Assembly (NCBI RefSeq): GCF_020404845.1
Contig: NZ_JAIOJZ010000005.1
Location: forward strand, 146,751 to 210,750
DNA from: Streptomyces hyderabadensis
Lineage (GTDB): Bacteria > Actinomycetota > Actinomycetes > Streptomycetales > Streptomycetaceae
Length of the DNA stretch: 64,000 nucleotides
Direction: 5' to 3'
This document shows positions 44,363 to 54,156 of this stretch, piece after piece. The first letter of the stretch is position 1; the number at the start of each line of letters is the position of its first letter. Under the pieces are notes generated by a model. The model had not been told where the DNA came from and ran no database searches. It saw nothing but the letters and a program-made list of their open reading frames with translations. Made by a program: the position numbers and the translations under genes.

Positions 44363-46291
44363 TCAGTCGCGCGCGGCCTGCACCTGGTCCACCTCGGCGC
44401 CCGCCCGGTCGTACCTGCCGTCGAGCTTGGCGACCAGGCCGGTGACCTGGCGCGCGATGTCCGGCGCGGTGAGCCCGATCTCGGCCAGCACCTCGGCGCG
44501 CGAGGCGTGGTCGAGGAAGCGCGGCGGGATGCCGAAGTCGCGCAGCGGCACGTCGACGCCGGCGTCGCGCAGGGCCTGGGCGACGGCGGAGCCGACGCCG
44601 CCGACGCGGGAGTTGTCCTCGACGGTGACGACCACGCGGTGCCGCTCGGCGAGCGGGGCCATGGCCTCGTCGACCGGCTTGACCCAGCGCGGGTCGACCA
44701 CGGTGGTGGAGATGCCCTGCTTGTCCAGCAGGCCGGCGACCTCCAGGCACATCGGCGCGAGGGCGCCGACGGAGACCAGGAGCACGTCGGGCGTGTCGGT
44801 CCCGGGGGCGCGCAGCACGTCCATGCCGCCGACCCGGCCGACGGCGGGTACGGCGGGGCCGACGGCGCCCTTGGAGAAGCGGACCACGGTCGGCGCGTCG
44901 TCCACCGCGACGGCCTCGCGCAGCTGGGCACGGACCTGGTCGGCGTCGCGCGGGGCGGCGAGCCGCAGGCCCGGCACGACCTGGAGGATCGACATGTCCC
45001 ACATGCCGTTGTGGGAGGCGCCGTCGGTACCGGTGACGCCGGCCCGGTCCAGCACGAAGGTCACGCCGCACTTGTGCAGGGCGACGTCCATCAGCACCTG
45101 GTCGAAGGCGCGGTTGAGGAAGGTGGCGTAGACGGCGAAGACCGGGTGGACGCCGCCGTGGGCGAGGCCGGCCGCGGAGACCGCGCCGTGCTGCTCGGCG
45201 ATGCCGACGTCGTAGACGCGGTCGGGGAAGGCCTTGGCGAACTTCTCCAGGCCGACCGGCTGGAGCATGGCCGCGGTGATGGCGACCACGTCCTCGCGCT
45301 CCTTGCCGAGCTTGAGCATCTCGTCACCGAAGACGGACGTCCAGTCGGCGCCGGAGGTGGCGATGGGCAGGCCGGTGTCGGGGTGGATCTTGCCGACGGC
45401 GTGGAAGCGGTCGGCCTCGTCCTGGAGGGCGGGCTGGTAGCCGCGGCCCTTCTCGGTGAGGCAGTGCACGATCACCGGGCCGCCGAAGCGCTTGGCGCGG
45501 GTGAGGGCGGACTCCAGGGCCTCCAGGTCGTGGCCGTCGATCGGGCCGACGTACTTCAGGCCGAGGTCCTCGAACATGCCCTGCGGGGCGATGAAGTCCT
45601 TCAGGCCCTTCTTGGCGCCGTGCAGGGTGTCGTAGAGGGGGCGCCCGACGACCGGGGTGCGCTCCAGGACCTCCTTGGTGCGGGCCAGGAAGCGCTCGTA
45701 GCCGTCGGTGGTGCGCAGGGTCGCCAGGTGGTTGGCGAGGCCGCCGATGGTGGGGGCGTAGGAGCGCTCGTTGTCGTTGACGACGATGACCAGGGGGCGG
45801 TCCTTGGCGGCGGCGATGTTGTTCAGCGCCTCCCAGGCCATGCCGCCGGTGAGGGCTCCGTCACCGATGACGGCTACCACGTGGTCGTCGCGCCGCAGGA
45901 CCTGGTTGGCCTTGGCGATGCCGTCGGCCCAGCCGAGGACGGTGGAGGCGTGGCTGTTCTCGATGACGTCGTGCTCGGACTCGGCCTGGGAGGGATAGCC
46001 GGACAGGCCGCCCTTCATCTTGAGCCTGGAGAAGTCCTGGCGGCCGGTGAGCAGCTTGTGCACGTAGGACTGGTGGCCGGTGTCCCAGAGCACCTTGTCC
46101 TTCGGCGAGTCGAAGACCCGGTGCAGGGCGAGGGTGAGTTCCACCACGCCGAGGTTGGGGCCGAGGTGGCCGCCGGTCTTGGAGACGGCGTCGACGAGGA
46201 AGGTACGGATCTCCTCGGCCAGCTGAGTCAGCTCTTCCAGGCTGAGCCGGTCCAGATCGCGCGGTCCCGTGATGCGGGTCAGCAGCGGCAC
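44363..46291 (-). CDS. dxs: 1-deoxy-D-xylulose-5-phosphate synthase
   Basis: 642 residues, GTG at 46291 preceded by GGAGG. The thiamine diphosphate site is [16 protein letters not shown] (about residue 152), the proton-relay His segment is [15 protein letters not shown], the catalytic Glu is in [16 protein letters not shown], and [15 protein letters not shown] sits in the C-terminal transketolase domain. The enzyme condenses pyruvate and glyceraldehyde 3-phosphate to DXP, the entry step of the MEP isoprenoid pathway, and also supplies thiamine and PLP synthesis. Its promoter carries a palindrome and its 3' end tandem repeats. Confidence 0.95.
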   Translation of the reverse strand: MPLLTRITGPRDLDRLSLEELTQLAEEIRTFLVDAVSKTGGHLGPNLGVVELTLALHRVFDSPKDKVLWDTGHQSYVHKLLTGRQDFSRLKMKGGLSGYPSQAESEHDVIENSHASTVLGWADGIAKANQVLRRDDHVVAVIGDGALTGGMAWEALNNIAAAKDRPLVIVVNDNERSYAPTIGGLANHLATLRTTDGYERFLARTKEVLERTPVVGRPLYDTLHGAKKGLKDFIAPQGMFEDLGLKYVGPIDGHDLEALESALTRAKRFGGPVIVHCLTEKGRGYQPALQDEADRFHAVGKIHPDTGLPIATSGADWTSVFGDEMLKLGKEREDVVAITAAMLQPVGLEKFAKAFPDRVYDVGIAEQHGAVSAAGLAHGGVHPVFAVYATFLNRAFDQVLMDVALHKCGVTFVLDRAGVTGTDGASHNGMWDMSILQVVPGLRLAAPRDADQVRAQLREAVAVDDAPTVVRFSKGAVGPAVPAVGRVGGMDVLRAPGTDTPDVLLVSVGALAPMCLEVAGLLDKQGISTTVVDPRWVKPVDEAMAPLAERHRVVVTVEDNSRVGGVGSAVAQALRDAGVDVPLRDFGIPPRFLDHASRAEVLAEIGLTAPDIARQVTGLVAKLDGRYDRAGAEVDQVQAARD

Positions 46292-46330
46292 CCGTGCCTC
46301 CTTGCAGTAGAGCTGTTGCCGGGCTCGTCG

Positions 46331-46356
46331 AGTCTAATGTTCCGCTCCGGCGGAAC
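46331..46356 (-). promoter_or_regulatory. dxs promoter -10 with overlapping inverted repeat
   Basis: On the minus strand TAGACT (46336-46331) is a -10 box that would start dxs RNA about 33 nt before its GTG. Directly upstream, GTTCCGC and GCGGAAC (46339-46345 and 46350-46356) form an inverted repeat with a 4-bp centre, inside the spacer between -35 and -10, a common repressor position. Confidence 0.5.
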
Positions 46357-46548
46357 GTGTCCGGGCGGTGCGTCGTACGTCACGCGTTCGGCCTTACCCA
46401 CGGACGGGCCGTTCTACGTCTTCCCGGTCCGCGTCTTCCCCGTTTGCGCGCGGGGGCACGCCGCCGCGCGGCTTGGTGACACCTTTACCCGGCTGGTCCA
46501 GTCCGCGGGGCGCGCGGTGTCCAGGCCCGGAGGCGTCCGGTCCGGCGT

Positions 46549-46578
46549 ATTGGTCTAGTCCCATTCTGGTCCAGACCA
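46549..46578. promoter_or_regulatory. Paired dre (DasR) sites upstream of the chitinase
   Basis: TGGTCTAGTCCC (46551-46562) and TGGTCCAGACCA (46567-46578) lie 16 bp apart. The second is the direct-repeat element long known from Streptomyces chitinase promoters and recognised by DasR. Both lie about 100-125 bp before the chitinase start, in a 383-bp intergenic stretch with no other obvious feature besides the dxs promoter. Confidence 0.85.
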
Positions 46579-46674
46579 TTGCGTCCCCCGTCGCCGCGGC
46601 GATATCCCCGTACCCGGCAACACCCCAGCACAGCACGGGAATCGACGTTCCACCCCACACACACCGGGACTGAC

Positions 46675-48198
46675 ATGAGACGCATGCGTTCCATCCGCGC
46701 GGCCCTCACCGCGGCCGCGACCGCCGTGGCCGCGGTGGGCCTCGCCCTGTCCGGCACCGGCGCGGCCCAGGCGGCGACCCCGCTGCCGGACCGGGTCTTC
46801 GCGCCGTACTTCGAGGCCTGGACCGGCGAGAGCCCGGCGGCGCTGGCCGCGCAGTCGGGGGCCAAGCACCTGACCATGGCCTTCCTCCAGACGGCGACCC
46901 CGGGTTCCTGCACCCCGTACTGGAACGGCGACACGTCGATGCCGATCGCGCAGTCGACCTTCGGCGCCGACTTCGACACCATCCAGGCGAACGGCGGGGA
47001 CGTCATCCCCTCGTTCGGCGGCTACACGGCCGACACCACCGGGACCGAGATCGCCGACAGCTGCACCGACGTCCAGCAGATCGCCGCGGCCTACGAGAAG
47101 GTCGTCACGACCTACGACGTCAGCCGGCTCGACATGGACATCGAGATCGACGCGCTGGACAACACCGCGGGCATCGACCGCCGCAACAAGGCCATCAAGC
47201 TGGTCCAGGACTGGGCCGCCGAAAGCGGCCGCGACCTGGAGATCTCCTACACGCTGCCCACCACCACCCGCGGCCTGGCGAGCAACGGCGTCGCCCTGCT
47301 CGAGAACGCCGTCAAGAACGGCACCAAGGTCGACGTCGTGAACCTGATGACGTTCGACTACTACGACAACCAGCCGCACGACATGGCCAAGGACACCCAG
47401 ACGGCCACCCAGGGCCTGCACGACGTGCTGGCCCGGCTGTACCCGGACAAGTCCGCCGCCGAGCTGTGGCACATGATCGGCGTCATCGAGATGATCGGCG
47501 TCGACGACTTCGGGCCGGCGGAGACCTTCACCCTGGACAACGCCCGCACCGTCTACGACTGGGCCCTGGACCAGGGCATCAACACGCTCTCCTTCTGGGC
47601 GCTGCAGCGGGACAACGGGAGCTGCGCGGGCGGCGGCGCGGCCGACAACTGCTCCGGCATCCAGCAGAACACCTGGGACTTCTCGCACATCTTCGCGCCG
47701 TTCACCAGCGGCGGCACCGTCCCGGACAACGACTTCTCCCTCTCCGCCGCCCCGGCCTCGGGCACCGTGACCGCGGGCGCCTCGGCCACCACCACGGTGA
47801 AGACCGCGGTGAAGACGGGCGAGGCGGAGACGGTGCAGCTCAGGGCGAGCGGCCTCCCGGCGGGTGTCACCGCGTCCTTCAGTCCCGCCTCGGTCACCGC
47901 GGGCGGGCAGTCGACGCTCACCCTCGCCACCACCGGCCAGACGGTCTCGGGCACCTACTCCGTCACCGTCACCGGCACCAGCCCGTCCGGCAGCCACAGC
48001 ACCACGTACACGCTGACCGTCACCGGCGGCAACGGCAACCAGTGCACGGCCGCCCCGTGGGACTCGGGTGCCGTCTACACCGGCGGGCAGCAGGTCTCGC
48101 ACGAGGGGCACACCTGGAAGGCCAAGTGGTGGACGACCGGCGAGGAGCCCGGCACCACCGGCCAGTGGGGCGTCTGGCAGGACCTCGGCGCCTGCTGA
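46675..48198 (+). CDS. Secreted GH18 chitinase with Ig-like and CBM5/12 modules
   Basis: 507 residues, ATG at 46675. A signal peptide ends near AAQA-A (about residue 34). The GH18 domain (about 35-345) has the catalytic motif RLDMDIEID; the catalytic Glu is residue 157 and the two preceding Asp are kept, but the first Asp of the DxxDxDxE signature is Ser, as in several bacterial subfamilies. An Ig-like domain (about 355-445, FSLSAAPASGTVTAG) is followed by a CBM5/12 chitin-binding module (about 452-507) with AW-type aromatics. It hydrolyses chitin outside the cell. Two dre sites predict DasR control. Confidence 0.92.
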   Translation: MRRMRSIRAALTAAATAVAAVGLALSGTGAAQAATPLPDRVFAPYFEAWTGESPAALAAQSGAKHLTMAFLQTATPGSCTPYWNGDTSMPIAQSTFGADFDTIQANGGDVIPSFGGYTADTTGTEIADSCTDVQQIAAAYEKVVTTYDVSRLDMDIEIDALDNTAGIDRRNKAIKLVQDWAAESGRDLEISYTLPTTTRGLASNGVALLENAVKNGTKVDVVNLMTFDYYDNQPHDMAKDTQTATQGLHDVLARLYPDKSAAELWHMIGVIEMIGVDDFGPAETFTLDNARTVYDWALDQGINTLSFWALQRDNGSCAGGGAADNCSGIQQNTWDFSHIFAPFTSGGTVPDNDFSLSAAPASGTVTAGASATTTVKTAVKTGEAETVQLRASGLPAGVTASFSPASVTAGGQSTLTLATTGQTVSGTYSVTVTGTSPSGSHSTTYTLTVTGGNGNQCTAAPWDSGAVYTGGQQVSHEGHTWKAKWWTTGEEPGTTGQWGVWQDLGAC

Positions 48199-48271
48199 CG
48201 GCCACGAGGCGCCCGCTGACGACCACGACGGCACGCAAGGCAGGACCGGCAGCGGAGGAAAGCGAAACGGC

Positions 48272-48302
48272 CCGCCCGCCCAGGATTCAACTGGGCGGGC
48301 GG
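48272..48302. terminator. Bidirectional terminator between chitinase and xylH
   Basis: Perfect 12-bp arms (48272-48283 and 48291-48302) with a 7-nt loop lie midway between the convergent stop codons. Confidence 0.8.
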
Positions 48303-48327
48303 ACCGTCGTCGGCCGTGCGGAAGGTG

Positions 48328-49620
48328 TTACGCGCGGCCGGCCGTCTTCTGCGTCTTGCGGGTGATCGCGTCGATGACGACCGTCGCCAGCAGCACACCA
48401 CCGGTGATCATGTACTGGACCGGCGAGGCGATGCCCTCCAGGGCGAGGCCGTACTGGATCGAGACGATGACCATCACACCGAGCAGCGCGTCCCAGGTGC
48501 GGCCGCGGCCGCCGAACAGGGAAGTACCGCCGATGACGGCCGCGGCGATGACGTTCATCAGGAACTCACCGGTGCCCGCGCCCTGGTTGGCGGAGGCGAT
48601 CTTCGAGGCCACGAAGAGGCCGCCGATCGCCGCGAAACCGCCGGCGATCGCGAAGACCGAGATCCGGATCAGCTCCACGTTGATACCGGCACGGCGGGAG
48701 GCCTCGACACTGCCGCCGAGCGCGAAGATCTTCCGACCGTAGGCGGTGCGGCGCAGCACGAAGTCCGTGAGCAGCAGGAACGCCAGGAAGATCACCACGG
48801 CCAGCGGCAGGCCCTTGTACTGGTTGAAGACGATCGCCACGGCGAAGGCCAGGATGGCGAGCAGCACCGTGCGCACGATGATCTCGTTCAGCGGCCGGGA
48901 CGGCACCCCGGCGGCCTCGCGGCGGCGGTTGTCGAAGAACGCGGCGAGGAAGTAGCCCGCCGTCACCACGACCGCCAGACCGTAGGCGGCGGCCACGTCG
49001 CTGAAGTAGTAGCTCGTCAGCTTGACGACGACGCCCTCGGAGTCGAGGTTGATCGTGCCGTTGTCGCCCAGGATCTGCAGCATGAAGCCCTGCCAGAACA
49101 GCAGTCCGGCGAGCGTCACGGCGAAGGCCGGGACACCGATGCGGGCGAAGACGAAGCCGTGGATGGCACCGGCGACGGTACCGGTGAGGATCGCCAGCAG
49201 CAGGGCGAGCCACTCGTTCATCCCGTGCGTGACGCTCAGCACCGCGAAGGTGGCGCCCGCGACACCGCTGACCGAGCCGACCGACAGGTCGATCTCGCCG
49301 AGCAGCAGCACGAAGACGATGCCGACGGCGATCATGCCGGTGCCCACCATGGCGACCGACATGTCGGAGAAGTTGCCGGCGGTGAGGAAGTTGGAGTTCA
49401 GGCTGGTGAAGATGGCCCAGATGATCAGCAGGCCGACGACGACCGGTATGGACCCGAGGTCACCGGCCTTCATCTTCCGCTTGAACTCGCCGATGTAGCC
49501 GGCGAAGCCCTGCTCACGCACGAGCAGCCGGGGGTCGACGGCGGTGACGGCGGCGGCCGCCGCGTCGGTGTTCTCCGCCGCGCTGTCCGCGGCAGGGGTG
49601 GAGGTCTTGTCGATGCTCAC
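48328..49620 (-). CDS. xylH: Xylose-type ABC transporter permease
   Basis: 430 residues, GTG at 49620 overlapping xylG as GTGA. It has about ten membrane helices and the ribose/xylose permease marks VLLLGEIDLSVGSVSG, ALGGSVEASRRAGINV (coupling loop) and AAAVIGGTSLFGGRG. A cytoplasmic N-terminal tail of about 55 residues is Ala-rich. With xylF and xylG it forms a sugar importer of the carbohydrate-uptake-2 class. The adjacent rok7B7-like gene supports D-xylose as substrate. Confidence 0.9.
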   Translation of the reverse strand: MSIDKTSTPAADSAAENTDAAAAAVTAVDPRLLVREQGFAGYIGEFKRKMKAGDLGSIPVVVGLLIIWAIFTSLNSNFLTAGNFSDMSVAMVGTGMIAVGIVFVLLLGEIDLSVGSVSGVAGATFAVLSVTHGMNEWLALLLAILTGTVAGAIHGFVFARIGVPAFAVTLAGLLFWQGFMLQILGDNGTINLDSEGVVVKLTSYYFSDVAAAYGLAVVVTAGYFLAAFFDNRRREAAGVPSRPLNEIIVRTVLLAILAFAVAIVFNQYKGLPLAVVIFLAFLLLTDFVLRRTAYGRKIFALGGSVEASRRAGINVELIRISVFAIAGGFAAIGGLFVASKIASANQGAGTGEFLMNVIAAAVIGGTSLFGGRGRTWDALLGVMVIVSIQYGLALEGIASPVQYMITGGVLLATVVIDAITRKTQKTAGRA

Positions 49621-50399
49621 TTCTTGATCTCCCCGTTTGCGCGCGCCGCACGACGGGTCACGGCGTTCTCCGTGGCACCCGTGATGGCGGAGATGATCTC
49701 TTCCTGCGAGGTCGACTTGACCTCGAAGACACCGTTGTTGCGCCCGAGGCGCAGGACGGCGACCTTGTCGGCGACCGCCTTGACGTCGGCCATGTTGTGG
49801 CTGATGAGGATGACGGCGTGGCCGCGCTCGCGCAGCCGCTCCACGAGGTCGAGGACCTGCGCGGTCTGCTCGACGCCGAGGGCGGCGGTGGGCTCGTCCA
49901 GGATGACCAGCTTGGGCTCGCCGAGCATGGACCGGGCGATCGCCACGACCTGGCGCTGACCGCCGGAGAGCGAGGCGATCGGGATGCGGACGCTGGGGAT
50001 GCGGATGGACAGCGTGTCCAGCAGCTCGCGGGAGCGGCGCTCCATCTCCACCTCGTCCAGGACGCCGCGACGGCGGATCTCCCGGCCCAGGTAGAGGTTG
50101 CCGACGACGTCGATGTTGTCGCACAGCGCGAGGTCCTGGTAGACCGTCGCGATGCCGAGGTTCTGGGCGTCGTGCGGCCTGTTGATCGAGACGGCCTTGC
50201 CGTCCCACTCGATGGCGCCCTCATCGATGGGGTGCACGCCGGCGATCGTCTTGACCAGCGTGGACTTTCCGGCGCCGTTGTCGCCCACCAGGGCGACCAC
50301 CTCACCGGCGTGGACCTCAAGCTCTACCTCGGTGAGCGCCTGGACGGCACCGAATCGCTTGGAGACCCCGCGCAACGCCAGCACGGGCGTAGCGGACAC
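49617..50399 (-). CDS. xylG: Xylose-type ABC transporter ATP-binding protein (single-domain)
   Basis: 260 residues. GTG at 50399 is preferred because GAAGGAG lies 9 nt before it; the ATG at 50408 directly abuts that site with no spacing. Walker A is GDNGAGKST, the signature is LSGGQRQVVAIARSM, Walker B is LVILDEPTAALG and the H-loop is LISHNM. E. coli XylG has two fused nucleotide-binding domains (about 510 residues); this protein has one and must act as a dimer, as is usual for the Streptomyces system. Confidence 0.9.
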   Translation of the reverse strand: MSATPVLALRGVSKRFGAVQALTEVELEVHAGEVVALVGDNGAGKSTLVKTIAGVHPIDEGAIEWDGKAVSINRPHDAQNLGIATVYQDLALCDNIDVVGNLYLGREIRRRGVLDEVEMERRSRELLDTLSIRIPSVRIPIASLSGGQRQVVAIARSMLGEPKLVILDEPTAALGVEQTAQVLDLVERLRERGHAVILISHNMADVKAVADKVAVLRLGRNNGVFEVKSTSQEEIISAITGATENAVTRRAARANGEIKK

Positions 50400-50464
50400 G
50401 TGAACCATCTCCTTCGCCGCCTGACCCGGCGGGAGGTTGTGCAGAAGTTTGGGGGGTGTTCCGT

Positions 50465-50510
50465 CCGGCGCCCCGCGTAGCTTGCGGGGCTGATGGGTGC
50501 GGGGCGCCGG
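50465..50510 (-). promoter_or_regulatory. Long inverted repeat between xylF and xylG with a competing inner hairpin
   Basis: 12-bp arms CCGGCGCCCCGC (50465-50476) and GCGGGGCGCCGG (50499-50510) enclose 22 nt. Inside, GCCCCGC (50470-50476) can instead pair with GCGGGGC (50484-50490). Such a structure after a binding-protein gene commonly stabilises or partly ends the transcript, so that more XylF than XylG/H is made. Confidence 0.65.
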
Positions 50511-50565
50511 AGGAGCTGGGGCGGCCGGTCCCGGGCGGCTCAGTCGGCTCGGGACGCGGGTCCGC

Positions 50566-51681
50566 TTACTTGAGGCCGATCTTGTCGCAGGCGGCCTTGT
50601 ACTTGTCCGTGCAGATCTCGTCGATCGTGTAGAAGCCGTCCTTGATGACGGTCTCCTTGATGTTGTCCTTGGTCAGCGAGACGACCGGGACGATGACCGC
50701 GGGGATGTCCTTGGCGGTGGCGGAGTCGACCTTGTCGTTGGCGATGGAGTCGAGCGACTCGCCCTTGGCCAGCGCGACGGCCATCTCGGCCGCGGTCTCG
50801 GCCTCCTTCGGGTACGACTTGAAGACGCTCATGTACTGCTCACCGGTGACGATGCGCTGCACGCCCGCGAGCTCGGCGTCCTGGCCGGTGACCGGGACGT
50901 TGGCGATCCCGGCGGCCTTCAGGGCGGTGATGATGCCGCCCGCCATGCCGTCGTTGGCGGAGTAGACGCCCTGGATCTTGTCCTTGCCGAGGGCGGAGAT
51001 GGCGCCCTCCATGTTGGCGTTGGCGTTCTCCGGCTTCCACTCCTTGGTGTCGTACTCGCGGCCGACCTTCACCTTGCCGTCGAGGGCGGCGTGCGCGCCC
51101 TCCTTGAACTGGGCGGCGTTCGGGTCGGTGGAGGAGCCGTTCATCATGACGATCTGGGCGTCCTTGGCCTTGTCGCCCAGCGCCTCAAGGAGCGCCTCGC
51201 CCTGCGTCTTGCCGACGGTGACATTGTCGAACGAGGTGTAGGCGTCGATCGGGCCCTCCGCCAGGCGGTCGAAGGCGACGACCTTGATGCCGGCGTCCTT
51301 GGCCTTCTTGACCGAGCCCGCGATCGCCTTGTAGTCCACCGCGTCCACGATCAGCACGTCGACCTTGTTGGTGACCATCGTGTCGACCTGCTGGTTCTGC
51401 AGGCTGGCGTCCTGCTTGGCGTTGGCGTAGACGACCTCGCCCTTGTTGTTCGTCAGCTCCTTGACCTTCTTCTCGATCATGGGCTTGTCGAACTTCTCGT
51501 ACCGCGCGGTCTGGTTCTCCGGAAGGAGCAGACCGACCTTGATGTCGTCGCCCTTCTTCGCGGCCGAGTCGGACGAGTCGTTGTTGTCGCCGGACTCCTT
51601 GGCGCTGCCACAGGCGGCGAGCGAGACGGCCATGGCACCGGCGGCGAGGGCAACGGCGGCACGACGCATACGCGTGTTCAC
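50566..51681 (-). CDS. xylF: Xylose-binding lipoprotein of ABC transporter
   Basis: 371 residues, GTG at 51681 with GGAGG upstream. The lipobox is SLAAC (Cys about residue 24). The periplasmic-binding-protein type I fold is seen from IKVGLLLPENQTARYEKFD, through VDVLIVDAVDYKAIAGSVKKAKDAG and VVAFDRLA, to VYSANDGMAGGIITALKAAG and VTGQDAELAGVQRI. It captures D-xylose for XylGH. The gene is the first of the operon and lies 121 bp downstream of the rok7B7-like regulator on the same strand. Confidence 0.9.
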   Translation of the reverse strand: MNTRMRRAAVALAAGAMAVSLAACGSAKESGDNNDSSDSAAKKGDDIKVGLLLPENQTARYEKFDKPMIEKKVKELTNNKGEVVYANAKQDASLQNQQVDTMVTNKVDVLIVDAVDYKAIAGSVKKAKDAGIKVVAFDRLAEGPIDAYTSFDNVTVGKTQGEALLEALGDKAKDAQIVMMNGSSTDPNAAQFKEGAHAALDGKVKVGREYDTKEWKPENANANMEGAISALGKDKIQGVYSANDGMAGGIITALKAAGIANVPVTGQDAELAGVQRIVTGEQYMSVFKSYPKEAETAAEMAVALAKGESLDSIANDKVDSATAKDIPAVIVPVVSLTKDNIKETVIKDGFYTIDEICTDKYKAACDKIGLK

Positions 51682-51802
51682 TTCACAAACCTCCCTGACG
51701 AGGCCGCGTCGTTGCGGCCGAGGTGGCTGGAAGTCAACTCGGCCGCACGTGCGACGTCAAGAAGTAAATCCTTAACGAGATGACAACGGTGCCATCCGTG
51801 CT

Positions 51803-53014
51803 CTAAGTGAAGGCAGGCGTGGCCGCCGGCAGAGCGCCGGTCGCAGATCCGTCCAAGAGCGTCGAATCGCCCATCTCGCTGAGCGCGAGGGCGAGGGCCC
51901 CCAGCACCTCCGCACGGCCCCCGAGGGCCCCGGGAAGCACCGAGAGCTGCCGCGCCGCGCTGGGGATGGCGTACCGCCCGACGGACTCTCTTATCGGCCC
52001 GAGCACCAGCTCACCGGCCTCGGCGAGATCGCCGCCGAGGACGACTCGGCTCGGGTTGAGCAGGTTGCAGAGATTGGCGACTCCACTGCCGATGTGGCGG
52101 CCGACGTCGGCGATCACCCGACGGCAACCGGGGTCACCGTCCCGGGCCAGCCGCACCACGCCCTCCATCGTCAGATCGGTGCCGTGGCTGGGCTGGAGGA
52201 GCGGAAGCACATAGCGTGCTGCCGCGAAGGTCTCCAGGCAACCCCGGTTTCCGCACCGGCAGACGGGACCGGCCTCGTCGAGGGTGATGTGCCCGATTTC
52301 GCCCGCGGTGCCGCCGGGTCCGCGATAGATCTTCCCGTTGATCACCAGACCGGCGCCGACGCCGCTGGCGACCTTGATGTACGCCAGGTCCCGCACCCCC
52401 CGGCCGCTGCCCCAGACCAGCTCGCCGAGGGCCCCGAGGTTGGCGTCGTTGTCCACGTGCACCGGCACGCCGAGCCGCCCCCGCAGCTCCTCGGCGGGCC
52501 GGGTGCCGCCCCAGCCGGGCAGGATGGCGGTCGAGCCCAGCGTCCCGGACTCCACGTCGATCGGGCCGGGCACGCCGAGGCCCACCCCGGCGATCTTGGC
52601 GCGGTCCACGCCGGTGGCCGCGATCAGCCTGCTGACCAGCTGTTCCGCCCGGTCGAAGCCCTGGTCCGAGGAGGCGTCGACGTCCAGCGGCTCGGACTCC
52701 TCGGCGAGCACCTGGTGCGCGAGGTTGCCGAGGGCGACGCGCAGGTGGGTGTGGCCGAAGTCCACGCCGATGACGATGCCGGCGTCCCCGCTCAGCGACA
52801 CGCTGCGGGCCCGGCGGCCGCCCGCGGAGGTGGGCGTCACCTCGACGGTGCCGCCGTCCTTCAGTTCCCGGACGATGTTCGAGACCGTGGCCGCGGACAG
52901 GCCCGTCGTCCTCGCGATCTCCGCCTGCGTGAGCGAACCGGCGAGTCGTACCGCGCGTACGACGCGTTCCAGGTTGGCTCGGTGCAGCGACGACTGCGAC
53001 CCGGGAGTCTCCAT
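51803..53014 (-). CDS. rok7B7: ROK-family transcriptional regulator (Rok7B7-like)
   Basis: 403 residues, ATG at 53014. The N-terminal winged helix-turn-helix (LTQAEIARTTGLSAATVSNIVREL, about residues 28-52) is followed by the ROK domain with IGVDFGHTHLRVA, the glucokinase-like GEIGHITLD and the zinc-binding CRCGNRGCLETFAA. Sugar-phosphotransferase residues are present but the HTH shows it is a regulator. In S. coelicolor a ROK protein next to xylFGH controls xylose uptake and influences carbon catabolite control; the same context supports the name here. The C-terminal tail is Ala-rich. Confidence 0.88.
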   Translation of the reverse strand: METPGSQSSLHRANLERVVRAVRLAGSLTQAEIARTTGLSAATVSNIVRELKDGGTVEVTPTSAGGRRARSVSLSGDAGIVIGVDFGHTHLRVALGNLAHQVLAEESEPLDVDASSDQGFDRAEQLVSRLIAATGVDRAKIAGVGLGVPGPIDVESGTLGSTAILPGWGGTRPAEELRGRLGVPVHVDNDANLGALGELVWGSGRGVRDLAYIKVASGVGAGLVINGKIYRGPGGTAGEIGHITLDEAGPVCRCGNRGCLETFAAARYVLPLLQPSHGTDLTMEGVVRLARDGDPGCRRVIADVGRHIGSGVANLCNLLNPSRVVLGGDLAEAGELVLGPIRESVGRYAIPSAARQLSVLPGALGGRAEVLGALALALSEMGDSTLLDGSATGALPAATPAFT

Positions 53015-53172
53015 TGACTCTCACCCTCATCCCCTGGGTCCGCGTCACCCTGTGCGATGCGGACCTTGTACAAGTTATGAACCCCAAACTCCGCTGAATC
53101 GCCCAGTGACGTCAAGCCCTTGAAAGAAATCGGTTCCAGGCCGTCTCCAGGACCGGCTGCCGGTGGTACGCC

Positions 53173-53220
53173 GCAGGGGTCCGTCCCCGGAGAGCTGTCT
53201 CTCCGGGGACGGACCCCTGC
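53173..53220. terminator. 22-bp perfect hairpin terminator after ngcG
   Basis: Arms 53173-53194 and 53199-53220 pair without mismatch around a 4-nt loop. It lies 27 bp after the ngcG stop and before rok7B7 on the same strand. It is the longest perfect stem in this window. Confidence 0.9.
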
Positions 53221-53247
53221 GTACGCCGGGTGGAGCGGCGGTCGGCG

Positions 53248-54156
53248 TCAGCGGAAGGTGCCCTGCGACACCGAACCGGCGATCCGCCGCTGGAAGACGC
53301 AGTACACGAGCAGTACGGGCACCACCGTGATCACGATCGCCGCGAACAGCGCACCGTAGTCGATGTCGTAGACCTGCGAGGACGCGTAGGCGGCCATGCC
53401 CTGGGTGAGGACCCACTTGTCCTGGTCGGTGTTGAGCGCCACCGGCAGCAGGAACTGGTTCCACAGGCCCAGGAAGTTGAAGATCGCCACCGCGGCCATG
53501 CCCGGACGGGCCATCGGCAGCATCACCTGGAAGAACGCCCTCCAGTCCCCGGCACCGTCGATCAGCGCGGCCTCGTACACGTCGTGCGGCAGCGACCGGA
53601 AGAAGGAATATAGGAAGAACATCGTGAACGGCAGCGCGAACGCGACATAGGTGAGGATCAGTCCGGGACGGGTGTTCAGCAGCCCGAAGTTCTGCAGCTG
53701 GAAGAAGAGCGGAACGATCGCCAGGAAAACCGGGAAAGTCAGGCCGGCGAGCATCACGTAGTAGATCAGCCGGCGTCCGGGGAACTCGAACCGGGCGAGG
53801 ATGTAGGCGCACATCGCGCCGAGCAGCATCACCAGGACCAGTGCCGAGACCACGACGATCACGGAATTCAGGAAGTACTTTCCGATGTTCGCGTCGGTCC
53901 ACGCGTTCGCGTAGTTCTCGAAGCGCCAGTGATCCGGCAGCGAGAACGGCGAGGAAAGGATCTCGCCGGTCGATTTGAACGACGACATCAGCACCCACAG
54001 CATGGGCACGATCACGATCACGGACCACAGGATCAGCAGGGCGTGCGAGATCGCCGCGAATCTGCGGTCGCTGCTCGCGGCGGCCCTCGTCAGCTTGCGG
54101 TCGCTCGCCGGTTTCCGGTCACTGGCCGGCTTCCGGTCGGCGGCGATGACGCTCAC
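53248..54156 (-). CDS. ngcG: Sugar ABC permease, GlcNAc/chitobiose type
   Basis: 302 residues, GTG at 54156 overlapping the previous gene as GTGA. Six membrane helices; the EAA-loop is EAALIDGAGDWRAFFQVMLP, the standard MalG-type signature. Near the N-terminus the pentapeptide SDRKP occurs twice in tandem (residues 7-20), a slippage-prone duplication. With the neighbouring permease and binding protein it forms a CUT1 sugar importer. No ATPase gene is adjacent, so it must use a shared one such as MsiK. Confidence 0.88.
   Translation of the reverse strand: MSVIAADRKPASDRKPASDRKLTRAAASSDRRFAAISHALLILWSVIVIVPMLWVLMSSFKSTGEILSSPFSLPDHWRFENYANAWTDANIGKYFLNSVIVVVSALVLVMLLGAMCAYILARFEFPGRRLIYYVMLAGLTFPVFLAIVPLFFQLQNFGLLNTRPGLILTYVAFALPFTMFFLYSFFRSLPHDVYEAALIDGAGDWRAFFQVMLPMARPGMAAVAIFNFLGLWNQFLLPVALNTDQDKWVLTQGMAAYASSQVYDIDYGALFAAIVITVVPVLLVYCVFQRRIAGSVSQGTFR

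Noticed and set aside
46675..48198. Loss of chitinase activity because the first Asp of DxxDxDxE is Ser
   Set aside because: The catalytic Glu157 and the two nearer Asp are intact, and other GH18 subfamilies vary at the first position.
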